The notes under the pieces: generated by a model
Databases searched by the model: none
What the model saw: the letters and a program-made list of their open reading frames with translations, nothing else
What the model was told of the DNA's origin: nothing
Translations under genes and position numbers: made by a program
Assembly (NCBI GenBank): GCA_036850595.1
Contig: CM072158.1
Location: 21,150,044-21,214,043, forward strand
Reading direction: 5' to 3'
Source: Rhyacichthys aspro
Lineage: Eukaryota; Chordata; Actinopteri; Gobiiformes; Rhyacichthyidae
DNA length: 64,000 nucleotides
Shown here: positions 1 to 11,815 of the stretch, one piece after another
How positions within the stretch are numbered: position 1 is the first letter of the stretch
How the letters are laid out: each line of letters starts with the position of its first letter

Positions 1-716
1 CTTGCAGAGAAACCGCCACACGGAAATACATACGCAAAGCAAAGAACAAAAAAATCATAATAATCAATACTATGTAAAGTCAGCGTATGGTTGAATAAGT
101 CCTCATATGTTCACAGTGCAGTGGTGATTGTCATAGTCCTACATTAGTCCTGTTTTGCCAGTGCTGAAGGTCAGTGTGACAGTTAGTCAGTGCTTACTTG
201 GGAGAACTGCAGCCTGGCTAAGAGATCAATCACTTAGCTTTCCACACACAGTCAGTCACAAAACACACAACAGTACATTATTCTATTGATATGTATATAA
301 AATAGTTTTCTGTGCATAATTTGATTGATTTTGTGCCATTTATGCTGTTGCTGAAGCAGAGCTGGTCAATAATCTGTTAATCTAAGGGCTAAGCTTGCAC
401 TCACATCCATTCAGTATAGGTTTTTTAGATTCACAACTTGCATTTCTTGGAGGAAGCCCGAGTGTTCAGAAACATCATCAACAGCTGGGGTGCTAATAAT
501 GCTGCTGTTATGCACCGCAAATGTTTCTGCATTAAACAAACAAAAAATATTTTCTTTTAGAATTTGTAAAGCTGAAAATTCTGAAGTTACACTTTGAGAA
601 CTCATTCATTAATTACTTATTTAATATGCTTTTTCTTGACCCATACACTGTGCTTTAACTGTAAGTAAAAACATAGCTGTAATTTAGCTATAATTTTTAC
701 ACTATTTTGTATTACA
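1..716. other. Intergenic, no gene seen
   Basis: AT-rich sequence with only short chance reading frames. I see no recognisable coding exon, RNA gene or repeat boundary here. Confidence 0.5.
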
Positions 717-918
717 ATGAACATTGCCCATGCAAGAAAGCTGATCAGGGTATGCTGCCTGATATTGATAGCCTGGCCAACCATCCTAATTCTTATTCTG
801 TTATTTGCAAAGAATTTGTCTGTTTCCTCTCAATTTAAATTTGATTTCCTGAAAGAGGACAAATGGACGCAGATTAATTACATCTGCAAATGGATAAACA
901 ACAAATCAAGAATTCAGG
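717..918 (+). other. Candidate orphan exon, membrane-anchor-like peptide
   Basis: An ATG opens a frame whose first 35 residues are a short basic start followed by a strongly hydrophobic stretch (around residues 11-31, with the core LILIAWPTILILILLF). About 35 polar residues follow and then a good splice donor (CAGG|GTAAGT, donor at 919). This layout fits the signal anchor of a type II membrane protein such as a Golgi enzyme. I do not recognise the sequence. The exon would end with one base of a split codon. Without a matching next exon it may be a chance frame or a gene relic. Confidence 0.22.
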
Positions 919-1387
919 GTAAGTACCTACATATGCAGAATAAACTGCCTCTGGACCAACCCAAAGCAAAGCGCTGCATAAAGCCCACCCACTTTTACTT
1001 AAACAGTTGTAACTGGTCAGGTAGGACTGAGGTTGGTGGAAGTGGCAATGGCAGGGGTTCACTTGGCTAAGAAAGTGAATGGGTTTGGCTGGCAAGGCGA
1101 TGTAGGTATGTTGACGCATCCACTTTAGTATTGCACTATATACAATTTAATTTGTGTTATTTGCACACATGTGTTTTTAAGTAATGAATGTAGAATACAG
1201 TAAAATAGTATGCCTTTGTAGAAAACATTTGTAAAAAGAGAGAATTAAGGGTTCAAGTTAAATAGTTTCGGGGCACCACCTCAAAGAGGAAAAGAATAAT
1301 AAAGGCTAATATGAATTTGAACGTGAGTTCTTGAGCCAGACAGTGATCCGTATATGAAGTGAAACAACCACAAATTTAAGAAAAAAT

Positions 1388-2270
1388 TTGTGAGAAATTA
1401 TGACATTTATTGACCAGAATTAACAAACAGCATTTTAATATGTAGATTGAATCAACAACAAATAACAGGAGTATAATCATGGATTGAAACAATAAACCTA
1501 TCTCATTGAAGGTGGGATATGATTTTACGGGAATAAATCTAAAATTGACACAGTTAATGAATTTATAAAAACAGTCTAAAAGAGTTAAACTAAATTTTAG
1601 TAAAGTTAAGTTTAATATTTATGCCAACTCTGTACCAAGTAACTGTGTAGATCTTACTGGAAGAGCCAAGGCTGGAGGCAAGAGGTCAGAGGCCTGGAGC
1701 TAACAGGAATGGTGGTGATACCAACGGGTCCAAACTTCTCAGTACTGCCGATGATGGTTCGGAGTTGGGTCCCCAACGCTAGCTGACTGTTGTGGTCCTC
1801 TGTGGATGGCTCTTGGTGGATCTACTCTGGGTTCTCTCTGCCTAGAGCTGAGCTCCTGCTTGCCGTGGGTCAGAGGTCAGTAGCATCCCCAGTCTGTGAG
1901 ACGGGCTGCTGATATCTGTGCCTCTATAGACAACTGAGTCACAGTTAAACCAGAGTCTGGCTATCTGTTGACAGAGCCCAAGGCTCAGGGCATCGCAACC
2001 TTGCAGTAGATCCACAATTCTCTAACACTTATCACCTTTATCAAGTCTTTAGTTCAACATGGTAAAAGTCTTTATTCATTAATGAGCAACTTTTAAGTTG
2101 ATCCTTCAATTTATATTCAAGTTTGGTCTTTTGGAAAGGAATGCAGGGATGAGGCTCATAATTTATAGTGGCGCCATCCATGTTAAGCACAGATCATGTC
2201 TTTCGTCAGGAAAGGTCCTTCAAAGTTGTAAATCCGTCGAGTTAAAGCCGTGTTCACAAGAAAGATATTA
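1388..2270 (-). repeat. Dispersed repeat family A, copy 1 (inverted partner at 11110-11815)
   Basis: The reverse complement of this segment aligns over nearly its whole length with 11110-11815. Shared landmarks include ACCTTTCCTGACGAAAGACA, ATGATCTGTGCTTAGC, GGACCACAACAGTCAGCTAG and ACCATCATCGG. Copy 2 lacks about 60-70 bp near the AATAAA-bearing end. I see no coding capacity and no clear terminal inverted repeat. A solo LTR or a non-autonomous element would both fit, and I cannot name the family. Confidence 0.8.
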
Positions 2271-2919
2271 GCTCATTACCTGATTTTCTTTTTGCCGTCT
2301 ATGTTTCAGATTCCACTCAGAACTAAAAGCAGCGAAGGGACTTCTCCTGCTTCTCTTTTACTGAAAAAAATAAAACTGGACCAATTTTTCCTCCACAAAA
2401 TACTAATACATTTCACCAAAGTGAAGCTAAGCATTAGCTTCAGCGTCAGGCGGCAGTTATCGCTGCCTCGTTAAACATTGCGTAATTGAATCGGCACTAT
2501 TGGTGTTTTACTTTGCCTCGTTTTTCTCTGTTGATGCTTTTCTTTTTTGAGCTGTTTCACTAAAATATTCAGTGCTAAAAAATACACTTTAATGGCAGGT
2601 ATTAAACTTTCTAGAATGTTATATGCAAGCCAGTGTAGACCAATGGGAGCATTTGCAAGCATTTGCCAAGGTTTTCAGATCCTGAATAGAGGTTCTCATC
2701 TATTAAACTCCCTTATAATAAACGATAGATGTCATCATAAAGCCTTTCTTTTCACAAATTATAGCTTTTACAATATACTTTTTGGGGTTTTAACCATTTT
2801 CCCAACTAGAAGAAAATATTAGACAGTCTGTTTAAGTACTCAGTAGAAACAAAAAAACTGTAAAATTTGCCTTTTTTTGTAAAAAAAATTTTTATTATTT
2901 ATTTTAATTGAAGGTGCTC

Positions 2920-2945
2920 TTTTACTGTAATATTTTACAGTAAAA
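2920..2945. repeat. Short palindrome, TTTTACTGTAA hairpin
   Basis: An 11-bp left arm (TTTTACTGTAA), a 4-base loop and the exact reverse complement (TTACAGTAAAA) form a hairpin in an A/T-rich surround. Similar TTTTACTGTA runs recur at about 9920 and 28960, so this is probably a remnant of a small palindromic repeat (MITE-like). Confidence 0.6.
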
Positions 2946-3009
2946 CACCATGTAAAACAGTAAAAATATATATCTTTGAGAGAGACAGACTTATAGATAA
3001 AATATTCAT

Positions 3010-3335
3010 TCATTCATTTTCTACCGCTTAGTCCCATTTTGGGGTCGCGGGTGGCTGGAGCCTATCCCAGCAGCTTTGGGCCTTAGACAGGGTACACCCT
3101 GGACAATGGCCAGTTAGTCGCAGAGCTGACACTTATAGACAAACACAGACAGACAACCAATCACTCTCACATTCATTCACTAGGGATACTTTAGAGTTGC
3201 CAATTGACTTATACGTACGTGCGTGTCTTTGGGCGGTGGGAGGAAGCCAGGGCACCTGGAGAGAACCCACAGTGACACGGGGAGGACATGCATGACTCCT
3301 CACAGAAAGACCAGAGTTAGCTGTCGATGTTTGAG
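3010..3335 (+). repeat. Common teleost interspersed repeat family B, longest copy
   Basis: It starts with ATTCATTCATTTTCTACCGC and contains GGGTCGCGGG, TGGCTGGAGCCTATCCCAGC, GGTACACCCTGGACAATGG and GGGGAGGACATGCATGACTC. This is the widespread fish repeat often seen near LINE 3' ends. I leave its class open. Shorter copies occur at 19115, 27844, 40045 (minus) and 54335. Confidence 0.8.
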
Positions 3336-3482
3336 TCAGCCACAATCAGCCAAGGATGTTCTGCAGCGATCTTCAGAAGCAAAAGTAACATTAAACAGGT
3401 GAAAACACTAGCATTTAATAGGCTATTATTTTTCAGAAAAACATTTATTTCAGACCTGGAGCTGATTTTTTTGTTTGTTCAG

Positions 3483-3539
3483 GTGCTTCGGTTGATTGCT
3501 GACCCAGAAAAAAATCCAAAGAAGATAAGAGCACACTGA
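3483..3539 (+). other. Candidate terminal exon, 18 residues
   Basis: A pyrimidine-rich tract ending in TTTGTTTGTTCAG precedes an open stretch reading VLRLIADPEKNPKKIRAH and a stop. A sequence resembling a 3'UTR follows. The splice acceptor is good, but I do not recognise the peptide. It opens in phase 0, whereas the candidate exon at 717-918 ends with one spare base, so the two cannot be joined directly. This could be the last exon of an unknown gene or a chance frame. Confidence 0.2.
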
Positions 3540-4364
3540 AATGAACTTGTCACAAATGTTCCTAATTTTATGTTTACTTTTGTAAAGCTGCTTGGCTGTG
3601 GCATTATGTTTTATCTATATTAAAGTGGGGTAGTTTTTATTTTAAATGTACACAAATACGGGAAGGGCTCAAATAGGCCTGAGTGGTTCAGTGTTTAATT
3701 TATTTCAAAGTAGGCTTACACATGAACATTGCACTTCTGTTTGTTGTATTCTGTTGTTGGTGGTGGAAGAGGGGGCAAAATGTCTCTTTTGATACTAAAG
3801 GTTGCAGACCCCTTGTCTATGAACACTTCAGTGAATATGTGTACAATATGATCTTGTTGAGGCATTTTGAGAAGGTTCCAAGAAGTGAAAGGTGTATTTG
3901 CTATGTGACAAGGCCTAGCAATAGCAAAAGATGTCATATCTATAATAGCTAAACTACAGTTTAGCCAGTGGACAGAATTTTACAGGCTGTATGAGCAACA
4001 AAACACTGAGGAGGTTATACACACACACAAAAAGTTCAATGTATTTTTATTTAAGCTAAAATTAAATATTGAATATTATCTCTGAGAATTTAATGTGTAA
4101 TTCAGAGGTTAAGGTTTGTAGTTTGATATATAATTTGAACATTTGTAGAAGAAAACATTTACCCCACTATTTTCCAGAGGAAAAATTAATAGTTTTTTAA
4201 CAATAGTCTACACTATATTTGAAATATCTTAAAATATATTTAAGATAGGAATAACTAAAAATTAAATAGTTTTGCATACTGCATAAGGGCCCTGTAGTCT
4301 GCATTTGCATTGTAAGATTATAATTCCTATAGTTATAGTGGTACACAGATGAGTTTAAGGTTAT

Positions 4365-4560
4365 CTTGTCTGCAGGGTGCACAGGTTCTATGGCAGCAAA
4401 ACAAGCCCAAAACATCAGCTCTCCACTGCTATATGTTTAGTTCTGGCCAAACATGGCACTGGGCAGTGAAGCCAAACCACTTCACTTTGGTCTTATCTAT
4501 CCATAGGGCATTATTCCCCAAGTCTTGTGCTTGGAAAGAAATCTTTATAGTTCTGATGTG
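4365..4560 (-). mobile_element. Tc1-like transposase fragment, broken
   Basis: Read on the minus strand, this encodes pieces resembling the catalytic core of Tc1/mariner transposases: NNALWIDKTKVKWFG, matching the family's VLWTDETKIELFG block with the second catalytic Asp region, then CHVW, and in another frame FWACFAAIEP, matching the VWGCFAASGPG block. Frameshifts and a missing stretch show that it is dead. It lies directly after the dynein relic, in the same orientation. Confidence 0.7.
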
Positions 4561-4574
4561 GAACAAATATACTT

Positions 4575-6449
4575 CTGCTTTGCTCCACATCTTTGAGAAA
4601 CTTATGGACCACCATCTCCAGAGCATCGTTTGGCCACGCATAGAACCAGTCAATGGGGCAACAGTTAATCAGGAATGGGAACATCCTCAGGCAGTTCCTG
4701 AAGGCATCAGTATATACAACACATATCAGTCATAAAAGAAACTGAGTCATATAAAAAGCTAACTGCAGAGAAGTGTCTATCTTTTTCCCTTCCATCTGAG
4801 CAATACCCTGCATTTTTTTCAGTGATTGCTTGTTCATTAGCATCAAAGATATTAGGCACCGTTGTTTACCAGCATGTTTAATTTGACTGTCAAGACTGTG
4901 AACAAGAACAGCTGCTTTGAGCATTATGTGCTTCAGGTCATCATGCCAGTCTGTCATGCTAAAGTTCTTTGTCAGCTCAGTCTAATATAAAATGTAGTAG
5001 TTTCCCACCTTTGTGAAACTTTGCCGTCCTGAACCACCAATACCAACAAGAAGCAGGTGGCCGTTGTCTTGTTTCTGCCCCCTGCTGATGTGGGAAGCCC
5101 TAGTCTGTCAGAGCACATTATTAATTGTAAAGTTTATGGTAATCAGCTTTCATTTGCTTAAGGTAAAAGACTGTGTGTTTGATGAGTGTTGGATGCTCAT
5201 GTGGAAGTGATACACGAAGATGCCTTTCCTCCATTGACAAAGACTGTTGTGATGAAAAGCTCAGTTCCCTGTCACTAGCTTCAAAAACAAATGTCCAGCC
5301 AGAGGGATTATATGAAGACAATGTGATGAACAAGTTTTCCAGTTGTTTTACCTGTTGTTTGAACTTAAAGAAATCTAGAGAAACACTTTTTCCAATTATA
5401 CTAATGCTTTTAGTGCCTTCAACAGCCATTGTGATAAACACTTTATAAAATGTCTCTTCAACCACATATATATGCAAATATCTACATAATTTAATCATAT
5501 GGAAGTGATATAATATACCTAAGCTGTAGACATGGGCAAGGCAATCTGCTGATGTTTATATCAAGCATCAGAATGGGAAAGAAAGGGGATTTAAGTGTGC
5601 AGTGGTTGTTAGTTAGAGGATTTCAGAAACTGCTGATCTACTGGGATTTATTTTACTACAACAATCTCTCAAGTAATGGTACAAAAAGGAATGACCATCC
5701 ACTAAGGTGCAGTTCTCCTTGCAAAAAATGTTACAGAAGAAGATTAAAAATTAGGTAGCTTGATCGGATGAGTCATGATTTCTACTGTCACATTATTACA
5801 TTATGGAGTAACACTATTTTAACATTTAAATCCACCTAAAACGCAATTGCTTTACCATATTAATTATAACCAAATGAATTCGTTTGCTGCCTTGTGATTG
5901 GATCATTTAAAAAGAATTGACAAGAAAGTTAAACAGGTGTACCTTATAAAGTAGCCTGTGAGCGTCTGTGTTGCACCTCAATATTCTTCAACTGTTTGAA
6001 ATTAAAACTATTTACTTGTAGAAGGCCTTTAGTGTAGTCTTTCATCAACAAAGGAATCAAAAGAGGTGATATTCAAGTGACAAGTAAACTTACCTTAGTC
6101 AGTTAAATCCCACATATTTCAGACGTATAAATACATGTGATGGCATCCTTTCCACCACCAGGAGGCTCTATTGCTGACATAAAGAGTACCAGATTTCTTT
6201 TGCTGGCAATTTTAGGTCACCTGTGTGTGTTAGAATAAATATTTAAATAACTCCTTAATAGTATACAATGAACAAAATATTATGTAAATGTTATATCATT
6301 CTTACCAACACAGACACATTTCTTTCCCACAGGAGGCCCAAACATGCCCTTCCTCCTACGGTCCAGCAGGTAATGATTTCTTGGTTTTGATTGGCTAAAG
6401 TGCGGGCAGAGAAGCTGATACAGTTTGGGGTGTACTTCTCCTTGGGAAG
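4575..6449 (-). pseudogene. Axonemal dynein heavy chain relic (AAA3-AAA4 region)
   Basis: Four exon-like blocks in correct order on the minus strand match the motor of axonemal dynein heavy chains. 6449-6306 has acceptor TATCCTAG, then LPKEKYTPNCISFSART and LANQNQEII; after a frameshift it continues DRRRKGMFGPPVGKK and ends at donor GTAAGA. 6187-6094 has SAIEPPGGGKDAIT, the family's AMGPPGGGRN block, and donor GTAAGT. 5081-5009 has the AAA4 P-loop LLLVGIGGSGRQSFTK. 4981-4575 has TELTKNFSMTDWHDDLKH, DSQIK, then VPNIFDANEQ in a shifted frame, AFRNCLRMFPFLINCC and IDWF. At least two frameshifts, a deletion of about a dozen codons after DSQIK, and missing intervening exons show decay. The wording is closest to the DNAH3/DNAH7/DNAH12 group as I remember it, but the paralogue is not settled. 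A Tc1 fragment sits between the blocks. Confidence 0.85.
5570..5740 (+). mobile_element. Tc1-like transposase N-terminal fragment
   Basis: Plus-strand reading gives ISETADLLGF, the helix-turn-helix region found at the start of one Tc1 subfamily, at about 5620-5655. The nucleotides after it (GGTACAAAAAGGAATGACCA and CAGTTCTCCTTGC) also resemble that subfamily but are out of frame. No terminal repeats are visible. It lies inside what was an intron of the dynein relic. Confidence 0.65.
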
Positions 6450-7119
6450 CTAGGATACAAATACACTCACAATTGCGTTTGGTGGTATTGTATTCTTTTG
6501 AGCAGTGATTAAATCTGTCCATACATTCCACTGTCCTTATCCCTCCTTATGGAGGTAGTCATAAACAGAGGCATAATAGTGGACATTATCAATGAAGATC
6601 TACAGTATTTACAATTACAACAAAGGAAATCCAACTAAATGAAACCAAATTAAAATGATTCAGCATGATATAACACTTTCACGTTGCACTTTTAGCAGTT
6701 TGGTGGAAATTATTCTATAAGACAACACAGAATTTGCTGGACATTTTCACTCTATGTTTCATTTTCAAGAAAACTGGTCAACAACCACAAAGAAAAGAAA
6801 AGAGAAGATTGTACATAGACATATTTTAGGTAAGAGCAATATGGACACTGTCAAATAAAATCAAATAAAAAGTTAGTACTAAAGTTAATAATAACCCCAG
6901 CATGTGGAAGGGGATTAGAACAATTACAACTAGAATTAGAACTAGGATTAGAATAATTATAATTACTATAAACAAAAGTCCTGCCCACCCTCTAGTGTTG
7001 GCCCTCCCTCCCTGATCAACTAAATGTTTTCTTTTCTCAGTTTGACAACAGCATAGTGTGAAAGATACCACCACCAACATCCCTCATCCACACTGAACAC
7101 TTCTCACATACCACCATCT

Positions 7120-8400
7120 CTCCGCAGGATGAGAGGCAGCCCACTGTTTTTTACCAGTACCAGGTACAGCAGGCCCTGCTTAGCATCAACGGCAGGAAGG
7201 CAACTGGTCCAGATGGGGTCCCAGGCCATGCCCTAAAGACACGTGCACACCAACTGGTAGTTGTCTTCACAGACATTCAACAGGTCACTGAAAGAGAGCA
7301 CAGTCCCCGCCTGCTTAAAGACTGTGATCATCGTCCCTGTAGCAAAGCGCTCTGCAATTACATGTTTGAATGATTATAGGCCTGCTGCACTAATGCATAA
7401 TTAGTTAATTAATGCATAATTATAAAATGCTTTGACATACTGGTAAAGAAATACATCAAGGAATCCATCCCTGCTGACCTGGAACCATGTCAGTTTGCCT
7501 ATAAAACCAACAGATGCACTGAGGATGCCATGTCACACCTGCTTCATATTGCCCACACACACCAGGAGAACCCCAACACCTAAGTGAGGATACTGTTTGT
7601 TGATTTCAGCTCTGCATTTAATACCATCAACCCGGGCAAGCTTGGACCACCACCTCTGCAGGTAGATTACAGACTTTCTCTCCAACAGACCACAGCACAG
7701 GAGAGTTGGAGACTTCATCTCCTGTAACATCATCCTTAACACTGGCACCCCACAAGGTTGTGTTCTCAGTCCTCTTTTATATGCACTTTTCACACATGAC
7801 TGTACTCCCATTCATAACACAAATGAGAGATAGACAAGTTTGCAGACAATAACCAACATACAGAGAGGAGGTCCAGGCCTTCACATTCTGGTGCCAGAAC
7901 AATGACATGGTCCCTAACACCACAAAGGTGAAGGAACTGGTTTTTGATTACAGAAGGACATAACGCATGCCAGTCTAAAAATTAATGGAGAAGAAGTGGA
8001 ACAGGTGGAAAGCTGTGTGTTCTATCTATCTGAGGACTTGATGTGGGGAGTGAACATCAAGGCGCTAGTGAAGAAGCGCACCCTGAGAAGAACTGGGCTC
8101 CCGCAGAAGCTCTTCACTAACTTTTATCAGTGCACTATAGAAAGTGTTCTGTGCTATGGATGCACAGTGTGGTTCTCCAGCTACACCTCGGACGAGAGGA
8201 AAGACCTGCAGTAAATTAACAAAACTGCAGAAAGGATCATGAAATGGACACAAAGACTTAAAAACAAGGACTGCAAAAAGCAGTTGGTAGCCTTTTTCAG
8301 AACATCAGTGTGGGTGTTATCTACAACAAGGAGAGCAATGAGAGGAAGGAGCAACATTGAAGACTGCAGTACAGGTGACTCAGCTGAGTAATATACAGTC
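7120..8400 (+). mobile_element. L2-type LINE remnant with reverse transcriptase pieces
   Basis: Successive plus-strand fragments match the reverse transcriptase and C-terminal region of fish L2/CR1-clade LINEs. About 7195 reads ATGPDGVPGHALK; about 7340-7390 carries a degenerate NDYRPAALM block; about 7590 reads LFVDFSSAFNTI (catalytic motif A with its Asp); about 7740 carries the GTPQGCVLSPLL block. From 8000 it reads VESCVFYLSEDLMWGVN and then TNFYQCTIESVLCYGCTVW. Stops, frameshifts and deletions separate the blocks, so it is inactive. The catalytic FADD block seen in the copy at 36.6 kb is not preserved here. Confidence 0.9.
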
Positions 8401-8558
8401 AGTTCTTTAATACATAATACATAATAAAACATAATTCATGTATCACATTTGTTTGGTGTTTTGTGTCAGGCTGTGGCTGCTCTATCCTGTGAACCCCCTC
8501 CTACTGTTTTTCAAAGAAATATCCACCTTGTTTTGTGAAGTTATTGTATGTTGATATA

Positions 8559-9580
8559 CAGTGGCTTGAAAAAGTATTCATATCCATTGAACTTTTCCAC
8601 ATTTTCTCACATTATGACCACAAACATAAATATATTTGATTGGGATTATGTGAAAGACCAACACAAAGTGGCACACAATTGTGAAGTAGAAGGAAAATTA
8701 TACATGATTTAATTTGATTTTTTTTTTTTTTTAAACTTTAAAAAAGTAAAAAAAAGAAAAGTTTAGCATTGCATGTGCAAGTATTCAGCCCCCTTTTCTC
8801 TAAGTGCAACCATTCGCCTTCAGAAGTTTCCTGATGATTGCTGAAGGAGCCAATGTTGACCTAACGATTAAATAGAGTCCATCTGTGTGCAACCTAGTCT
8901 CAGTTATAAATACAGCTGTTCTGTGACGGCCTCAGAGGTTAGTTAAGAGAATATTGGGGAGCAAACAGCACCGTGAAGTCCAAGGAACACACCAGACAGG
9001 TCAGGGAGAAGGTTGTGGAGAAGTTTAAAGCAGGATTAAGATTTCCCAAGCTTTGAACATCTCATGGAACACTGTTCAATCCATTATCCGGAAATGGAAA
9101 GAGTATGGCACTACTGTAAACCTACCAAGACAAGGGCGTCCACATAAACTTACAGGCATAAGAAGGAGAGCACTGATCAGAGATGCAGCCAAAAGGCCCA
9201 TGGTGACTCTGGAGGAACTGCAGAGATCCACAGCTCTGGTGGGGGAATCTGTCCACAGGACAACTGTTAGTTGTGCACTACACAAATCTGGCCTTTATGG
9301 AAATGTGGCAAGAAGAAAGCCATTGTTGAAAGAAAGCCTGAGCTTGAGCTATTTTGCAAAGAAGAATGGGCAAAAATTTCAGTTTGTATATGTGTAAAGC
9401 TGTTAGAGACATACCCCAAAAGACTTCCAGCTGTATTTGCAGCAAAAGGTGGTTCCACAAAGTATTGACTCACGGGGGCTAAATACTTTTGCATGCCACT
9501 CTTTTCAGTTTTTTATTTGTAAAAAAATAAAATCATGTATAATTTTTCTTCAACTTCACAATTGTGTGCCACTTTGTTGG
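8559..9580 (+). mobile_element. Tc1-like transposon, internally deleted and right end truncated
   Basis: It begins CAGTGGCTTGAAAAAGTATT directly after a TA dinucleotide (8557-8558), as expected for Tc1/mariner insertion. An internal inverted repeat pairs 8660-8712 with 9529-9580 (CACACAATTGTGAAGT and its complement). The plus-strand frame from 9053 carries the transposase N-terminal DNA-binding part (WNTVQSIIRKWKEYGTT, NLPRQGRPHKL). The catalytic DDE centre is deleted, and only the C-terminal tail (LLETYPKRL, AAKGGSTKY, ending at 9468) follows. The outer 100 bp or so of the right terminal repeat is missing after about 9580. Confidence 0.92.
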
Positions 9581-11109
9581 GATTCCAATATGGTAACTCA
9601 TTCCACCTGACCCAAGTGTACCTTTAAAGTATCTTAGCATGTGAAGTGTCAAATTCTGCATGAAGCAAATGTAGGCAGCTCTCCTTTCCTAACAGCACTC
9701 CCTTTTTTAACAATTACAAATTTTCAGTACAAAATTCTCATTATATGCCTTAATGGGTGCAGTGTAGTCTTTAGTCATGTGCTTTTATTTGTTCATTGAA
9801 GAGTTTTCTTTTCTGTATTTTCTACAATGTCATTCTGGCAACCACAGCTGCCAGTTTTCTACAGAAAAAGCTATAACTAGCAAGCTATAACTGAAAAATC
9901 AACAGTTCAGATATTATTTTACTGTGAAGTTGAAAAAAGTTTTACTGTATTTATTTTATGGATTTTTTCAGTGTTTCCTCAAAAATTCATTTCAGGAGTT
10001 CGTCAGCAGAATACTGGAATAGCGCTTTTGTTTGTAAATGGAGCAGAGACACCAGGGGCCAGCTGACAGCAAACCAGCAAACTACTTTATAAATCCACAT
10101 AGTTTGCAAGGTGGAATGAGAAGGCAAGAGCCAGATGCGGATGTGAGGCAGGTCCCAGGTAGGCCAAAAACCCCAAATCACTCACATTTAAGCAACTGAC
10201 AGCAGCAGAATTGTGTAGATATAGGAGATAGGTCAATAATCCTTAAATCTCAGGTCAATCACGAGGACCAATTTTGTATAAAATGCTATTATTTGCTGGT
10301 GAGCAGCGGCAGCAAAAGCTCACCAGCGTTCACTCAACCGGAAACCCAACAGTGCAGTGATCAGCAGTGAAAGAAATCAACTCAGTCAATTTCCATGCTG
10401 CTGGCTAAATGGGTGGCCTTAACAGAGTTATACCATTGTACAATTAATTATCAATGAATTAATCAATTCACACCCGTTCAAATATTATGTGTATTATGTG
10501 ATGTAAAAAACCCAAGGGTTGTGATAGCTTCATATTTTTGGTAAAGAATTTATAGAGGCTGTAGCATTTTCTACCTGATTTGCTTCACTCATGTTCATTT
10601 AAGTCCTGATTCCACATGTGACAAAAGTAGAACCCTGTGGCAAAAACAACACATGCTAGAGGGGAAAAACTAAATTTGAGGTAAAATTTTTTACTTATTT
10701 TTTGTGATGGTAATGCCTGCTTTGAAGTTAAACTCATTAAAAGTTAAAGTATGTTAATTGTGTGTCTGTGTGGCTATTTTTCTAGATGATGTAGACCACT
10801 TTTGGAGCCTGTTGGATGAAAACCCTAGGACGACTTCGTCAAAGTAGGAGGGCACAATTTCAGAGGTCATGCTTTCGAACCAAAACTTCCTGTTTTGGTG
10901 GGGCCATGATGTCATTTTCTTCTCTTCATGTCGTGTTCTATATGTTCATTTTATTGTACTTTTAATGAACCAGTTTCATCTGCAGTGCTCTTAGATGCTC
11001 TCAATCTTAGAGCTCATCCTAATGTGTGCGATTCAGGATGAGACAATACAAGGTTCTGTGTGTAGCGTACAACCTTTTTGACCCCAGGGACATACGGAAA
11101 TGCCAGACC
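9581..11109. other. Intergenic, no gene seen
   Basis: AT-rich with only short chance frames. A TTTTACTGTA-rich patch near 9910-9970 resembles the small palindromic repeat at 2920. Nothing else is recognisable. Confidence 0.5.
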
Positions 11110-11815
11110 CGCTAACATAATATCATTCTTGTGAACATAGCTTTAACCAGATGTATTTACAATTTTGAAGGACCTTTCCTGACGAAAGACATGATCTGTG
11201 CTTAGCAAAGATGGCGCTGCTATAAATTATGAGGCCTCACAAACTCACTTTCACACCTCATCACTGCATTCCTTTCCAAAAGAACAAACATAAATAAACA
11301 TTGAAGGATCAACAGAAGTCAACAGACTTGATAAAGGTGATAAGCCTTACCTTGCTGGACTCTGATATAACTGTGACTCATAAAGGCACAGATATCAGCT
11401 CCCCATCTCACAGACCGGGGATGCTCCTGACCTCTGATCCACTGCAAGCAGCAGCTCAGCTCAAGGCAGAAAGAACTAAGAGCAGATCCACTGAGAGCTA
11501 TCCACAGAGGACCACAACAGTCAGCTAGCGTTGGGGACGCAACTCCGAACCATCATCGGAAGTACTGAGAGGTTTGGACCCATTGGTATCACCACCATTC
11601 CTGTTGGCTCCAAGACTCTGACCTGTTGTCTCCAGCCTTGGCTTAAATTAAACTTAAAGTAAATTTAGCGTAACTCTTTTACACGGGTTTTCTAAATTCA
11701 TAAACTGTGTCATTTTTCAATTTATTCCTGTAAAATTATATTCCATCTTCAATAAGAAAGGTTTTTTGTTTCAATCCCTGAATATAGCAATAAACATAAT
11801 TTCTCATTATCAAAA
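11110..11815 (+). repeat. Dispersed repeat family A, copy 2 (inverted partner of 1388-2270)
   Basis: This is the plus-orientation copy of the repeat described at 1388-2270. It contains TGCTATAAATTATGAGG, which looks like a TATA box, and AATAAA near its right end (about 11792). That combination fits a long terminal repeat, but no TG...CA ends or target-site duplication could be confirmed by eye. Confidence 0.8.

Noticed and set aside
5121..5498. A 125-codon minus-strand frame between the dynein relic blocks
   Set aside because: I could not align it to the dynein region expected there (AAA3 lid to AAA4), and it has no splice support, so I leave it uncalled.
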